The notes under the pieces were generated by a model. It ran no database searches and was not told where the DNA came from. It worked only from the letters and a program-made list of their open reading frames with translations. From the NCBI GenBank assembly GCA_015062715.1, contig SUUD01000070.1, positions 1 through 8,569 of the forward strand: a stretch of 8,569 bases of DNA, written 5' to 3'. This document shows positions 1-7,026 of the stretch, one piece after another. The stretch's first letter is position 1. Every line of letters begins with the position of its first letter. Made by a program: the position numbers and the translations under genes. The DNA is from Olsenella sp. GTDB lineage: Bacteria > Actinomycetota > Coriobacteriia > Coriobacteriales > Atopobiaceae.

Positions 1-937
1 CGAGGGGCCATTCGTAGCGCTGGAGGGCATGGACCGTCTCCTGGGCGTTCGTGAGCTGTCCGCGCATCCATGCGATCGTGCGGGCCTCCTCCTCGTACCA
101 TGTGGGCGTGGACTGGAGCGACTTGATGTGGGCGGTGGCCTGGTCGACGTAGCTGTCCAGCTCGTCCATGCGCCGCTCGTCCTTGGGGCCAAAGGTGCCG
201 ATGCCGCTCGTGAACGCGGTGGGTATGACGACGATGGCCAAGAAGGTCGCGATTCCGATGAGGAGGGCAGGGAGAAATCTTCCAGTCATACTGTTGACGA
301 CACCTGTCACCAAGAACGCGATGAGGTACGGCATGCAGCCGTTGCCGACCATGAGGAACTTGATCAGCGGGTTGTTGGACCTCTGGCCAACCGAGCTGGC
401 CCTTCGGCGCAGGTCCTGGAGCTCGGCCTGCGCGCGCGCGAGTTGCCGCTGCACGCCTTCAAGCTCGCCTGCGACCTGCTCTCTGTGGGAGGAGAGGCGA
501 TCCTTGTTGCGGGTCGTGCGCTCGGGAATCTCGGTCCCGAGGCGCGCCTCGTCCCTGCGGCCCCTCGCAAGAGTCTTGGCAACGCCGTCGCGCTTGACCA
601 GCTCGTCCACGAGGACGAAGGCGTCCTCGGCCTGGGGAAGGGGCGTCAGGGGAAGCCGCTCGTCATGGAAGTAGCGGTCGACGAGGTCCTGCCACTCGCC
701 GTAAGCGAGCGGGCCGTCCTGCCCTTCCGCTACGGTTACGAGGTCGACGCAGTCTTGCGCCGTCCGCAGCACGCCGCTCGCGTACTGGACCTCGACCTGC
801 TCTTCGGTGAAGGGCGGCACGCCAGGCAGGGCCCCAAGCTGCTTCTCGAGGACGCCCGCCTGATAGACGAACGCGTTGTCCTGCGCCACCTGCCGCAGCT
901 GCGCGGCAAGGCGCTGCCGTTCCTGGACGGTCGCCAT
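1..937 (-). CDS. Unrecognised coiled-coil protein with two membrane segments (3' end beyond window)
   Basis: I do not recognise this protein. The frame is open for 312 codons from ATG at 937 down to the left edge with no stop, so the C-terminus is missing. The start is supported by GGAGG (947-943) five bases upstream and a TATAAT box at 979-974. Seen: a hydrophilic, mostly helical N-terminal region (about residues 1-135); a charged, Arg/Glu/Gln-rich stretch with coiled-coil character (about 140-185); two adjacent hydrophobic segments (about 191-215 and 221-243) that look like a membrane hairpin; then a second hydrophilic helical segment (about 250-312). There is no signal peptide, so both soluble parts may face the cytoplasm (inference). 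Some codons in the membrane part are less GC-rich than in the neighbouring genes. It follows fbp on the same strand after 62 bp, but the TATAAT box suggests its own transcript. It could be a scaffold or envelope-associated protein; no function is assigned. Confidence 0.85.
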   Translation of the reverse strand, partial: MATVQERQRLAAQLRQVAQDNAFVYQAGVLEKQLGALPGVPPFTEEQVEVQYASGVLRTAQDCVDLVTVAEGQDGPLAYGEWQDLVDRYFHDERLPLTPLPQAEDAFVLVDELVKRDGVAKTLARGRRDEARLGTEIPERTTRNKDRLSSHREQVAGELEGVQRQLARAQAELQDLRRRASSVGQRSNNPLIKFLMVGNGCMPYLIAFLVTGVVNSMTGRFLPALLIGIATFLAIVVIPTAFTSGIGTFGPKDERRMDELDSYVDQATAHIKSLQSTPTWYEEEARTIAWMRGQLTNAQETVHALQRYEWPL

Positions 938-973
938 GCTTTCCTCCCCGGATCATATGCAAGTCCAGTGGGG

Positions 974-979
974 ATTATA
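974..979 (-). promoter_or_regulatory. -10 box (TATAAT) for the leftward coiled-coil/TM gene
   Basis: The minus strand reads a perfect TATAAT at 979-974. Transcription would start near 967, giving a leader of about 30 nt that includes the GGAGG ribosome binding site at 947-943. There is no good -35 hexamer: the position 17 bp upstream falls in and beside the GC palindrome 985-1000. The promoter may therefore be weak or need an activator, or the palindrome may be a repressor site. Confidence 0.5.
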
Positions 980-984
980 TGCCT

Positions 985-1000
985 GTCCCGGGCCCGGGAC
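985..1000. repeat. Perfect 16-bp palindrome at the fbp stop codon
   Basis: GTCCCGGGCCCGGGAC is a perfect inverted repeat. It touches the last base of the fbp stop codon (1002-1000) and ends 5 bp upstream of the TATAAT box of the next gene. As RNA it could form a 6-bp stem with a GGCC loop, but no run of T follows on the minus strand, so it is not a standard intrinsic terminator. Its position over the expected -35 region of the downstream gene would also suit an operator. Which role applies cannot be decided from sequence alone. Confidence 0.55.
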
Positions 1001-2952
1001 TAGCGTCTGCGCTCGGCCATCTCGCCCGAGCGGTACGCCTCCAGCAGGGCCTCGAGGTCGGCAATCTGCCTGCGGATCTTCACGCCGTCGTCGGTGTCGG
1101 CCACGCGCAGCTGCGCCTTCGCGTGCTCGAAGCGGTCGGTCTCGCTCACGATGTCGGCGTTGAGGTCGAGCGCGTCCTCGATCGAGCCAAAGGGGCGGTG
1201 CGCCTTGAGGCGCAGGCCGTGCGGGTCGGAGATGAGCGTGTAGCCGGCGATGCCGGTGGTGTTGTGGTAGGCCTCGCAGAAGCCGCCGTCGATGACGATG
1301 ACGATGCCGCCGGCCTTGAGCGGGCTCTCGCCCTTGATGGCGCGCACCGGCTTGTGGCCGTTGATGATGTGGCAGTGCTCGCCCTCGAGCCCGAACTCGG
1401 CGAGGACGTGCCGGCACGCGGCGGGGTCCTCGTTGAGGCGGAAGTAGGCGTCCTGCGGCTCGTTCCAGGAGGTCTTGTCGGGGATGAAGGCGCGCTCGAA
1501 GGTCTTGACCACACGTCCGGCGAACGGCGAGCTCCAGCCGCACCACAGGTACCACATCCAGTCGAGGGCCTCCTGGTCGCCGGTGCGCCACGCGCGGCGG
1601 GCGATGCGCTCGCAGAAGTCGAGGTAGGCCTTGCCCGCGAGCGGCCCCTCGGGCGTCTCGACCACGCGCAGCGACCCGTCCTCCTCGAGCGGCACGCAGC
1701 CATGGAACAGCAGGTTGCCGTTGTGGACGAGGTAGGTCGAGCCGTGGTCGTACATGAAGGCGGCGTGGCGGTGCAGGCGGTCGGACTCGGCAAACGACTC
1801 GACGAGGTCGTCCATGATCGCGCGCTCCTCCTCGGAGAGCGCGTAGGGGTCGGCCGGGTCGAGGGTGGGGAAGTCCACGCTCGAGAGCGGCCAGGTCACG
1901 CCGTCGACCACGACGGTGCCGGCGGCGAGGTCCATCTTGTCGAGCAGCAGGCGACCTTCCATGCGCAGCTCGGGGTGGCGCATGATGAGCTGACCCTCGA
2001 GCTTGAACAGGATGACGTCGATGGCGCGCTCGGCGCGGCTGATGGCGTTCTTGCCGGCGCCGCCGAAGGCGCCGTGGACCTGGTCGCCGCCCACCGGGCG
2101 GGCGCCCACCTGGCCGTAGGTGCGCTCGGCGAAGCGATAGAGCCTGCGCAGGGGCACGCCGTAGCCGCTCTCGAGGATGTTGAGGGTGCCGTAGCGCACG
2201 CAGGTGCGCACGACCGTGGCGATGCAGACCTCGCTGCCGCAGGCGGCGCCCAGCCAGGCCATGTCGTGGTTGCCCCACTGGATGTCGAGGCGGGGGTAGA
2301 GCGCCAGCCGGTCGAGGATGCGGTCTCCCTTGGCGCCGCGGTCGAAGATGTCGCCCACGATGTGCAGGCGGTCGACGGCGAGCCGCTTGATGAGGGCCGA
2401 GAGGCTCTCGATGAAGTCGTCGGCCGCGCCCTCCTCGATGATGGACTCGATGATGCGCACGTGGTACTCGTGGCGGCTCGTCTCGCCCACCGACGAGGCG
2501 CGCAGCAGCTCGTCGATGATGTAGGCGTAGGCCTCGGGCATGGCCTTGCGCACCTTCGAGCGCGTGTAGAAGCCCGAGAGGTAGCGCGCGAGCCGCACCA
2601 GGCGGAAGAGGGTCTGGTAGTACCAGCTGGGGTTGGGGACGCCCTCGCCCTTGAGGCGGATGAGCTTCTCGCGGGGGTAGTAGATGAGGGTGCAGAGGTC
2701 GTCCTGCTCGCGCGGGGTGAGCTCGCCGGCGAAGGTGGCGCGCACGCGCTCGCGCACGACGCCCGAACAGTTGTTGAGGATGTGCAGGAAGGCCTCGTAC
2801 TCGCCGTGGATGTCGCTCATGAAGTGCTCGGTGCCCTTGGGCAGGTTGAGGATGGCCTTGAGGTTGATGACCTCGGTGTAGGCGGCCTGGATCGTGGGGA
2901 ACTTCTCGGAAAGGAGCTCGAGGTAGCGACGGTCGGGCGTGGGGGTGGACAT
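1000..2952 (-). CDS. fbp: Fructose-1,6-bisphosphatase, class III
   Basis: This cytoplasmic enzyme hydrolyses fructose 1,6-bisphosphate to fructose 6-phosphate and phosphate, the committed step of gluconeogenesis. The 650-residue product matches the class III (Bacillus subtilis Fbp) family in length and in its metallophosphatase motifs: SDIHGE (D47, H49), GDIFDRG (D201, D204), GNHD (227-230), and a C-terminal INGHKP motif with H533 followed by VIDGGF. These residues hold the two-metal centre, usually manganese, in calcineurin-like phosphatases. All key motifs are present and the frame is intact. The ATG at 2952 is preceded by GGGAGG (2962-2957). The family is known for allosteric control by PEP and AMP in Bacillus; whether that holds here is not visible. 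The gene is divergent from the esterase at 3184 and lies upstream of the unknown TM protein on the same strand, with no clear intrinsic terminator between them. Confidence 0.97.
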   Translation of the reverse strand: MSTPTPDRRYLELLSEKFPTIQAAYTEVINLKAILNLPKGTEHFMSDIHGEYEAFLHILNNCSGVVRERVRATFAGELTPREQDDLCTLIYYPREKLIRLKGEGVPNPSWYYQTLFRLVRLARYLSGFYTRSKVRKAMPEAYAYIIDELLRASSVGETSRHEYHVRIIESIIEEGAADDFIESLSALIKRLAVDRLHIVGDIFDRGAKGDRILDRLALYPRLDIQWGNHDMAWLGAACGSEVCIATVVRTCVRYGTLNILESGYGVPLRRLYRFAERTYGQVGARPVGGDQVHGAFGGAGKNAISRAERAIDVILFKLEGQLIMRHPELRMEGRLLLDKMDLAAGTVVVDGVTWPLSSVDFPTLDPADPYALSEEERAIMDDLVESFAESDRLHRHAAFMYDHGSTYLVHNGNLLFHGCVPLEEDGSLRVVETPEGPLAGKAYLDFCERIARRAWRTGDQEALDWMWYLWCGWSSPFAGRVVKTFERAFIPDKTSWNEPQDAYFRLNEDPAACRHVLAEFGLEGEHCHIINGHKPVRAIKGESPLKAGGIVIVIDGGFCEAYHNTTGIAGYTLISDPHGLRLKAHRPFGSIEDALDLNADIVSETDRFEHAKAQLRVADTDDGVKIRRQIADLEALLEAYRSGEMAERRR

Positions 2953-3183
2953 GCTGCCTCCCTAGGGCGATGGATGCGCGCGATTGGTTTATCTCGGTTC
3001 CCAATTATGCACCAGTTGCAACGCGGGTCCCTGTCGCCAGGCGATAAAAAAGCGCGGGCGCATATGTGCCGGGCGTGGCTGGCCGGAGCTGCCTGTGGGG
3101 TTGGCCCTGGGTACCCATGCGGCTGGCCGTTATGCCAAAATCATGAGAGTCGGCTGCATGGTGCGCGCGAATGAGAGGCGGGC
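2953..3183. promoter_or_regulatory. Divergent intergenic control region, fbp / esterase
   Basis: This 231-bp region separates two genes read outwards and must hold both starts. For fbp (minus strand) the best -10 candidates are CATAAT at 3009-3004 and the AT-rich GATAAA nearby; neither has a convincing -35. For the esterase (plus strand) there is only a weak TATGCC/AAAATC stretch at 3131-3142. Short symmetric elements are present: TCGCC-A-GGCGA (3034-3044), GGCGCATATGTGCC with one mismatched pair (3057-3070), TGGGTACCCA (3108-3117), and a direct repeat GGCTGGCCG at 3077-3085 and 3121-3129. An A-run at 3046-3051 is not placed as a terminator tail on either strand. No small gene with a ribosome binding site was found. 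Confidence 0.45.
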
Positions 3184-3858
3184 ATGGGGGTCAGGTTACT
3201 CGAGGGGTCCGGCGGGGCGTCGGCGTCCGTCATCTACCTGCTCAACTTTGAGGGGGATGACGTCGGGCAGATCCTTGCCGGCGCAGCTGGCCTGCGCTCC
3301 ACGCTGGTGGTCGTGCCCGTCGAGCGCTGGGACGAGCAGATGAGCCCTTGGCCTGCGGAGTCCCCCTATGGCAAGGGGGCCTGCTTCCCGGGAGGGGCGC
3401 CGTCGTTCATCGACGAGCTCCTGGGCCGGGTGATGCCCGAGGCCGAGGCGCAGCTTGGCCTGCGCTCTCCCGTGCGCGCGCTGGCGGGCTACTCGCTTGC
3501 GGGGCTCTTCGCGCTGTGGGCGCTCGCGAGCCGCCCGGACGCGCTCACGGGTGCGGCCAGCTGCTCGGGGTCGCTGTGGTATCCAGGCTGGACCACGTGG
3601 CTTGAAGAGAACGCGCCGCAGCTTGCGGGCCATGCCGCCTACCTCTCGCTGGGCTCTCGCGAGAGCCGTGTCAAGAATCCGCTCGTGGCCAAGGTGGGGG
3701 AGTGCACCGACCGGACGGCGGGGCTGCTGCGCGCGCTCGGCGCCGAGGTGCTCCACGAGGCAAACCCCGGCGGCCACTTCACCGACGTTCCCGGGCGCAT
3801 CTCCCGTGGCCTGGCGTCCCTCGACGCTTTGCTCGTATCGTGCAGGGACGCCGGCTAG
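3184..3858 (+). CDS. Small alpha/beta-hydrolase fold esterase
   Basis: The 224-residue protein has a predicted serine-esterase core. The nucleophile elbow is GYSLAG with S104. The likely catalytic His is H198 in GGHF near the C-terminus, and the likely acid is E160 in LGSRESRVKNP, a region that resembles the LGD-x-E stretch of small bacterial putative esterases (Esterase D/IroE-like family, PF00756 type). There is no signal peptide or membrane segment, so it is probably cytoplasmic. The substrate is unknown; relatives act on acyl or thioesters and on siderophore esters, and nothing nearby points to one. ATG 3184 is the first possible start, since an in-frame TGA lies at 3172-3174, and AGAGG (3174-3178) sits 5 bases upstream. 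The gene stops 21 bp before the ileS leader promoter with no terminator between, so readthrough into the T-box leader is possible. The family call is fairly firm, the specific function is not. Confidence 0.85.
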   Translation: MGVRLLEGSGGASASVIYLLNFEGDDVGQILAGAAGLRSTLVVVPVERWDEQMSPWPAESPYGKGACFPGGAPSFIDELLGRVMPEAEAQLGLRSPVRALAGYSLAGLFALWALASRPDALTGAASCSGSLWYPGWTTWLEENAPQLAGHAAYLSLGSRESRVKNPLVAKVGECTDRTAGLLRALGAEVLHEANPGGHFTDVPGRISRGLASLDALLVSCRDAG

Positions 3859-3879
3859 GGGCGCCGCCTGCGGCCGACG

Positions 3880-3888
3880 TGCTAGAAT
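3880..3888 (+). promoter_or_regulatory. Extended -10 promoter of the ileS leader
   Basis: TGCTAGAAT fits an extended -10 element (TGn followed by TAGAAT). No good -35 is seen about 17 bp upstream (GGCGCC), which is usual for extended -10 promoters. Transcription would begin near 3895, only a few bases before the first strand of T-box stem I at 3899. That spacing supports both calls. Confidence 0.6.
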
Positions 3889-4084
3889 GCCGACCCAGAG
3901 CCGTGATGGGGACGCGTCCCCCAAGGCAGCGCGGATCACAGAGAGCTGGGCAGCTGAGAGCCAGCATCCGCGTCTTGGGGGGTATCACCCCGGAGCTGCG
4001 GCCCCAAAGGGCACCCGTGCCCGAGTAGGCGCCGCCGGAGTGGCCGCCGACACAGGCCAGCCGAGTACTGCGGACATCCCGCAC

Positions 4085-4130
4085 GCTGGGTGGTGACAAG
4101 CGAAACGCACGCGAGGCGCTTCGTCCCAGC
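4085..4130 (+). promoter_or_regulatory. T-box antiterminator with TGGT bulge
   Basis: GCTGGG (4085-4090) pairs with CCCAGC (4125-4130), and AAGCG (4098-4102) pairs with CGCTT (4117-4121). Between the left strands is the 7-nt bulge TGGTGAC (4091-4097); its TGGT can pair with the ACCA end of uncharged tRNA-Ile. This is the standard T-box arrangement, though the bulge reads TGGTGAC rather than the common TGGNACC. The right strand carries three extra bases (CGT, 4122-4124). It shares 4112-4130 with the terminator stem, so the two folds exclude each other. Confidence 0.85.
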
Positions 4131-4153
4131 ATGGAGGGACGGGCGCCTCGTTT
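4112..4153 (+). terminator. Regulated terminator hairpin of the ileS T-box
   Basis: CGAGGCGC (4112-4119) pairs with GCGCCTCG (4143-4150), and CGTCCC (4122-4127) pairs with GGGACG (4136-4141). This gives 14 base pairs with a TT/G internal mismatch and an 8-nt loop. Only three T follow (4151-4153), so the U-tract is weak. The very stable stem and its overlap with the antiterminator support a terminator, but a block acting in another way cannot be excluded. Confidence 0.7.
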
Positions 4154-4166
4154 GGTGTCCGGGGAG

Positions 4167-4190
4167 CGGCCCCACGGGGCCGAGAAGGAG
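4167..4190 (+). promoter_or_regulatory. Hairpin directly upstream of ileS RBS, plus AAGGAG
   Basis: CGGCCCC (4167-4173) and GGGGCCG (4176-4182) form a perfect 7-bp inverted repeat around AC. It ends two bases before a strong ribosome binding site AAGGAG (4185-4190), which is 7 bases from GTG 4198. The RBS decides the ileS start. The hairpin leaves the RBS single-stranded, so it might keep the site open or add pausing; its role is unknown. Confidence 0.6.
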
Positions 4191-4197
4191 CGAGAAG

Positions 4198-7026
4198 GTG
4201 GCAAACGAGTACAAGGACACGATGAACCTGCCCAAGACCGAGTTCCCCATGAGGGCCGGCCTTCCGCAGAGCGAGCCCAAGCGCCGCGCCGCATGGGACG
4301 AGGCGGGCGTCTACGAGCTCGCGCTCAAGAAGAACGCCGGGCACGAGCGCTTCGTTCTGCACGACGGCCCCCCGTACGCCAACGGCCCCATCCACCTGGG
4401 CCACGCGCAGAACAAGATCTCGAAGGACATCATCAACCGCTACTGGATCATGCAGGGCCGCGAGGTGCCGTACGTCCCGGGCTGGGACTGCCACGGCCTG
4501 CCCATCGAGAACAAGGTCGAGAACATGGTGGGCGGCGACAAGTTCCGCCAGCTCCCCACCGAGAAGATCCGCGAGCTCTGCCGCAAGATGGCGGTCGAGC
4601 AGGTCGACACCCAGCGCCAGGGCTTCAAGCGCCTGGGCGTGCTCGGCGAGTGGGACAACCCCTACCTCACCTACACCAACGACTACGACGCCACCGACAT
4701 CGAGATCTTCAAGGCCATCTATGACACGGGCGCCATCTACCGCGGCCGCAAGCCGGTCCACTGGTGCAGCCACTGCCACACCGCCCTGGCCGAGGCCGAG
4801 ATCGAGTACGGCGACGAGGTGTCGCCGGCCATCTTCGTGCGCTTCGAGATGACCACCACCCCGGCCGGCCTCGAGGCCTGGGAGGGCAGGCTCAACGTGG
4901 CCATCTGGACCACCACGCCCTGGACGCTGCCCGCCGACGACGCCGTGATCCTGCACCCCGAGGCCTCCTACGTGGCCGTCGAGCACGACGGCCTTGCCTA
5001 TGTCTTTGGCGAGACCCTCTGGGAGAGGTGCGCCGCCAAGTTCGGCTGGGACGACGTCGCGCTCGTGTGCGGCGCGGACGGCGAGGTCTGGCGCGCGACC
5101 GGCACCGAGCTCGCCGGCAACCGCTACAAGCAGCCCATCTTCGGCGACCAGGGCGAGGAGGGCGTGTTCATCTACGCCGACTACGTCACCCTCGAGGACG
5201 GCACCGGCATCGTCCACTCCGCGCCCGGCCACGGCGTCGACGACTACCTCGCCGGCATGCAGTTCGGCGTGCCCGTGGTCATGCCCGTCGACGATGACGG
5301 CCGCTTCTTTGTGGGCGACACCATGGGCACCGGCGGCCCTTGGGGCGGCATGGAGGTCAACGAGGCCAACCCGCACATCATCGAGTGGCTCCGCGAGCGC
5401 GGCACGCTCATCATGCACGAGGACATCAGCCACAGCTACCCGCACTGCTGGCGCTGCAAGAACCCCGTCATCTTCCGCGCCACCAGCCAGTGGTTCGTCT
5501 CCATGGACCAGACCGACCTGCGCGGCAAGGCGCTCGACGAGCTCAAGGGCGTGCGCTTCTTCCCGGCCAACGCGGTCAACCGCATCTCGAGCATGGTCGA
5601 GGGCCGTCCCGACTGGTGCATCTCGCGCCAGCGCAACTGGGGCGTGCCCATCCCGGCCTTCACCTGCCAGGACTGCGGCGAGTCGGTCATGAACGACGAC
5701 ACCCTCGACGCCGTGATCGAGCTGTTCCGCGAGAAGGGCTCCGACGCCTGGTTCACCGACGATCCCGCCAGCTACCTGGGCGACGCCTGCACCTGCCCCA
5801 AGTGCGGCGGCCACAACCTCAAGCCCGACCGTGACATCCTCGACGTGTGGTGGGACTCCGGCGTGAGCCACACCGCCGTCTGCCGCCACCGTGGCCTGGG
5901 CTTCCCGGCCGACGTCTACCTCGAGGGCTCCGACCAGCACCGCGGCTGGTTCATGTCCGCCCTCATGACGAGCGTGGGCGCCTACGGGCAGGCCCCGTAC
6001 AAGGCGGTCATCTCGCAGGGCTTCACGCTGGACGGCCAGGGCCGCAAGATGAGCAAGTCGCTCGGCAACGTCATCGACCCCAACGCCGAGTGCGACAAGC
6101 GCGGCGCAGACATCCTGCGCCTGTGGGTCTCGTCGGTCGACACCTCCAACGACGTCCCCTGCGACGGCAAGATCCTCGACCAGGTGGGCGACGCCTACCG
6201 CAAGATCCGCAACACCATCCGCTTCCTGCTGGGCGAGCTCGAGGGCCAGTTCGACCCCGCGACCCAGGGCGTGCCCACCGACGAACTGCTGCCCTACGAC
6301 CGCCTCGCCCTGGCGCGCCTGTGCCAGGTCCACGATCAGGTCTCGGCTGCCTACGCCGAGTACAACTTCAACGTGGTCTACCGCACCATCTACGACTATG
6401 TGGTGACCGAGCTGTCCAACGCCTACCTCAACGCGACCAAGGACCGCACCTACTGCGGCGGGTTCGACAGCCTCGAGCGCCGCAGCGCCCAGACCGTGTG
6501 GGCGCAGATCCTGTCCATGCTCGTCCACGACCTGCAGCCCATCCTGTCCTACACCTGCGACGAGGCGCTCGCCTTCATGCCCGAGTGCCTGCGCGAGGGC
6601 CAGCAGTTCGCGGCGCTTCTCGACTGGTACCAGGCGCCCATGGCCGCGGCCGAGTACGAGCCGCTGCTCGCCGCCTATGCCGCGCTCGACGAGGTCCGCG
6701 CCGCCTTCACCAAGGCCTACGAGGACGCCCAGGCCGCCGGCGTGGTCACCGAGAAGACCGCCCAGGCTGCCCGAGCCACGCTGACCCTGCCGGCCGAGAC
6801 GCTCGCCGCGCTCCAGGCGGGCGGCGTCGATGCCGCGACGGTCGCCGAGGTCTTCGTCTGCGCCCAGGTCGAGCTGGCCGCCGGCGACGAGCTTGCCGTC
6901 GTGGTCGAGCCGGCGCATGGCGAGAAGTGCCCGCGCTGCTGGAACTGGCGCGAGCCCGTGGACGAGGCCGGCCTGTGCCAGCGTTGCCACGACGTCGTCG
7001 AGGCATGCCACCATGACCATGAGTAA
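4198..7026 (+). CDS. ileS: Isoleucine--tRNA ligase
   Basis: This cytoplasmic class I synthetase charges tRNA-Ile and edits misactivated valine. The 942-residue product carries the HIGH-type motif HLGH (66-69), the KMSKS motif (617-621), and editing-domain motifs TTTPW (238-242) and GTGIVHSAPGHG followed by VDDY (335-350). Cysteine pairs C190/C193 with C417/C420, C490/C493 with C533/C536, and a C-terminal C911/C914/C927/C930 cluster suggest three zinc sites. The DVWxDSG motif reads DVWWDSG. The start is GTG 4198: it has AAGGAG 7 bases upstream, and the N-terminus ANEYKDTMNLPKTEFPMR aligns with the family's usual beginning. An earlier in-frame GTG at 4090 lies inside the T-box bulge and would translate the regulatory RNA. 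The 3' end overlaps lspA by 14 bases. Control is by the Ile T-box leader at 3895-4154. Confidence 0.98.
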   Translation: MANEYKDTMNLPKTEFPMRAGLPQSEPKRRAAWDEAGVYELALKKNAGHERFVLHDGPPYANGPIHLGHAQNKISKDIINRYWIMQGREVPYVPGWDCHGLPIENKVENMVGGDKFRQLPTEKIRELCRKMAVEQVDTQRQGFKRLGVLGEWDNPYLTYTNDYDATDIEIFKAIYDTGAIYRGRKPVHWCSHCHTALAEAEIEYGDEVSPAIFVRFEMTTTPAGLEAWEGRLNVAIWTTTPWTLPADDAVILHPEASYVAVEHDGLAYVFGETLWERCAAKFGWDDVALVCGADGEVWRATGTELAGNRYKQPIFGDQGEEGVFIYADYVTLEDGTGIVHSAPGHGVDDYLAGMQFGVPVVMPVDDDGRFFVGDTMGTGGPWGGMEVNEANPHIIEWLRERGTLIMHEDISHSYPHCWRCKNPVIFRATSQWFVSMDQTDLRGKALDELKGVRFFPANAVNRISSMVEGRPDWCISRQRNWGVPIPAFTCQDCGESVMNDDTLDAVIELFREKGSDAWFTDDPASYLGDACTCPKCGGHNLKPDRDILDVWWDSGVSHTAVCRHRGLGFPADVYLEGSDQHRGWFMSALMTSVGAYGQAPYKAVISQGFTLDGQGRKMSKSLGNVIDPNAECDKRGADILRLWVSSVDTSNDVPCDGKILDQVGDAYRKIRNTIRFLLGELEGQFDPATQGVPTDELLPYDRLALARLCQVHDQVSAAYAEYNFNVVYRTIYDYVVTELSNAYLNATKDRTYCGGFDSLERRSAQTVWAQILSMLVHDLQPILSYTCDEALAFMPECLREGQQFAALLDWYQAPMAAAEYEPLLAAYAALDEVRAAFTKAYEDAQAAGVVTEKTAQAARATLTLPAETLAALQAGGVDAATVAEVFVCAQVELAAGDELAVVVEPAHGEKCPRCWNWREPVDEAGLCQRCHDVVEACHHDHE

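Larger units (their letters stand above)
3895..4154 (+). promoter_or_regulatory. T-box riboswitch leader, isoleucine-specific (ATC specifier)
   Basis: The leader RNA senses uncharged tRNA-Ile and controls ileS. Stem I can be drawn base by base. The base helix is AGC/GCT (3899-3901 with 3995-3997), followed by a kink-turn with bulge CGT 3902-3904 and G3905-A3906 opposite G3993-A3994. A helix of 3907-3911 with 3988-3992 comes next. The specifier loop has strands 3912-3917 and 3982-3987 carrying ATC at 3984-3986, followed by the usual purine A3987. Two further helices are 3918-3925/3974-3981 and 3930-3936/3966-3972, then an AG-rich bulge CACAGAGA (3937-3944), a 5-bp distal helix and the loop GCAGCTGAGAG (3950-3960). 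A small hairpin GGGCAC-CC-GTGCCC lies at 4009-4022, then GAGTAGG and an antiterminator/terminator pair. ATC matches tRNA-Ile(GAU), in agreement with the gene downstream. Confidence 0.93.

Noticed and set aside
29..1003. Plus-strand open frame of 324 codons at the left edge
   Set aside because: The opposite strand has a start with GGAGG, a TATAAT box, a coiled coil and two clean membrane segments. The plus frame has none of these and runs through the palindrome and the fbp stop codon.
3034..3051. Hairpin TCGCC-A-GGCGA beside a run of A as an intrinsic terminator
   Set aside because: On the plus strand the hairpin is followed by A, not T. On the minus strand the T-run comes before the hairpin. 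The single-base loop is also unsuitable.
979..3174. Plus-strand open frame of 731 codons opposite fbp, and a second minus-strand frame (953-3004) of 683 codons in the same place
   Set aside because: Both are shadows of fbp, which has all metallophosphatase motifs and an RBS. The Arg/Pro/His-rich composition of the minus-strand one is typical of out-of-frame GC-rich DNA.
4090..4197. Upstream GTG extension of ileS by 36 codons
   Set aside because: This stretch contains the T-box bulge and terminator hairpin. The family N-terminus and the AAGGAG site both point to GTG 4198.
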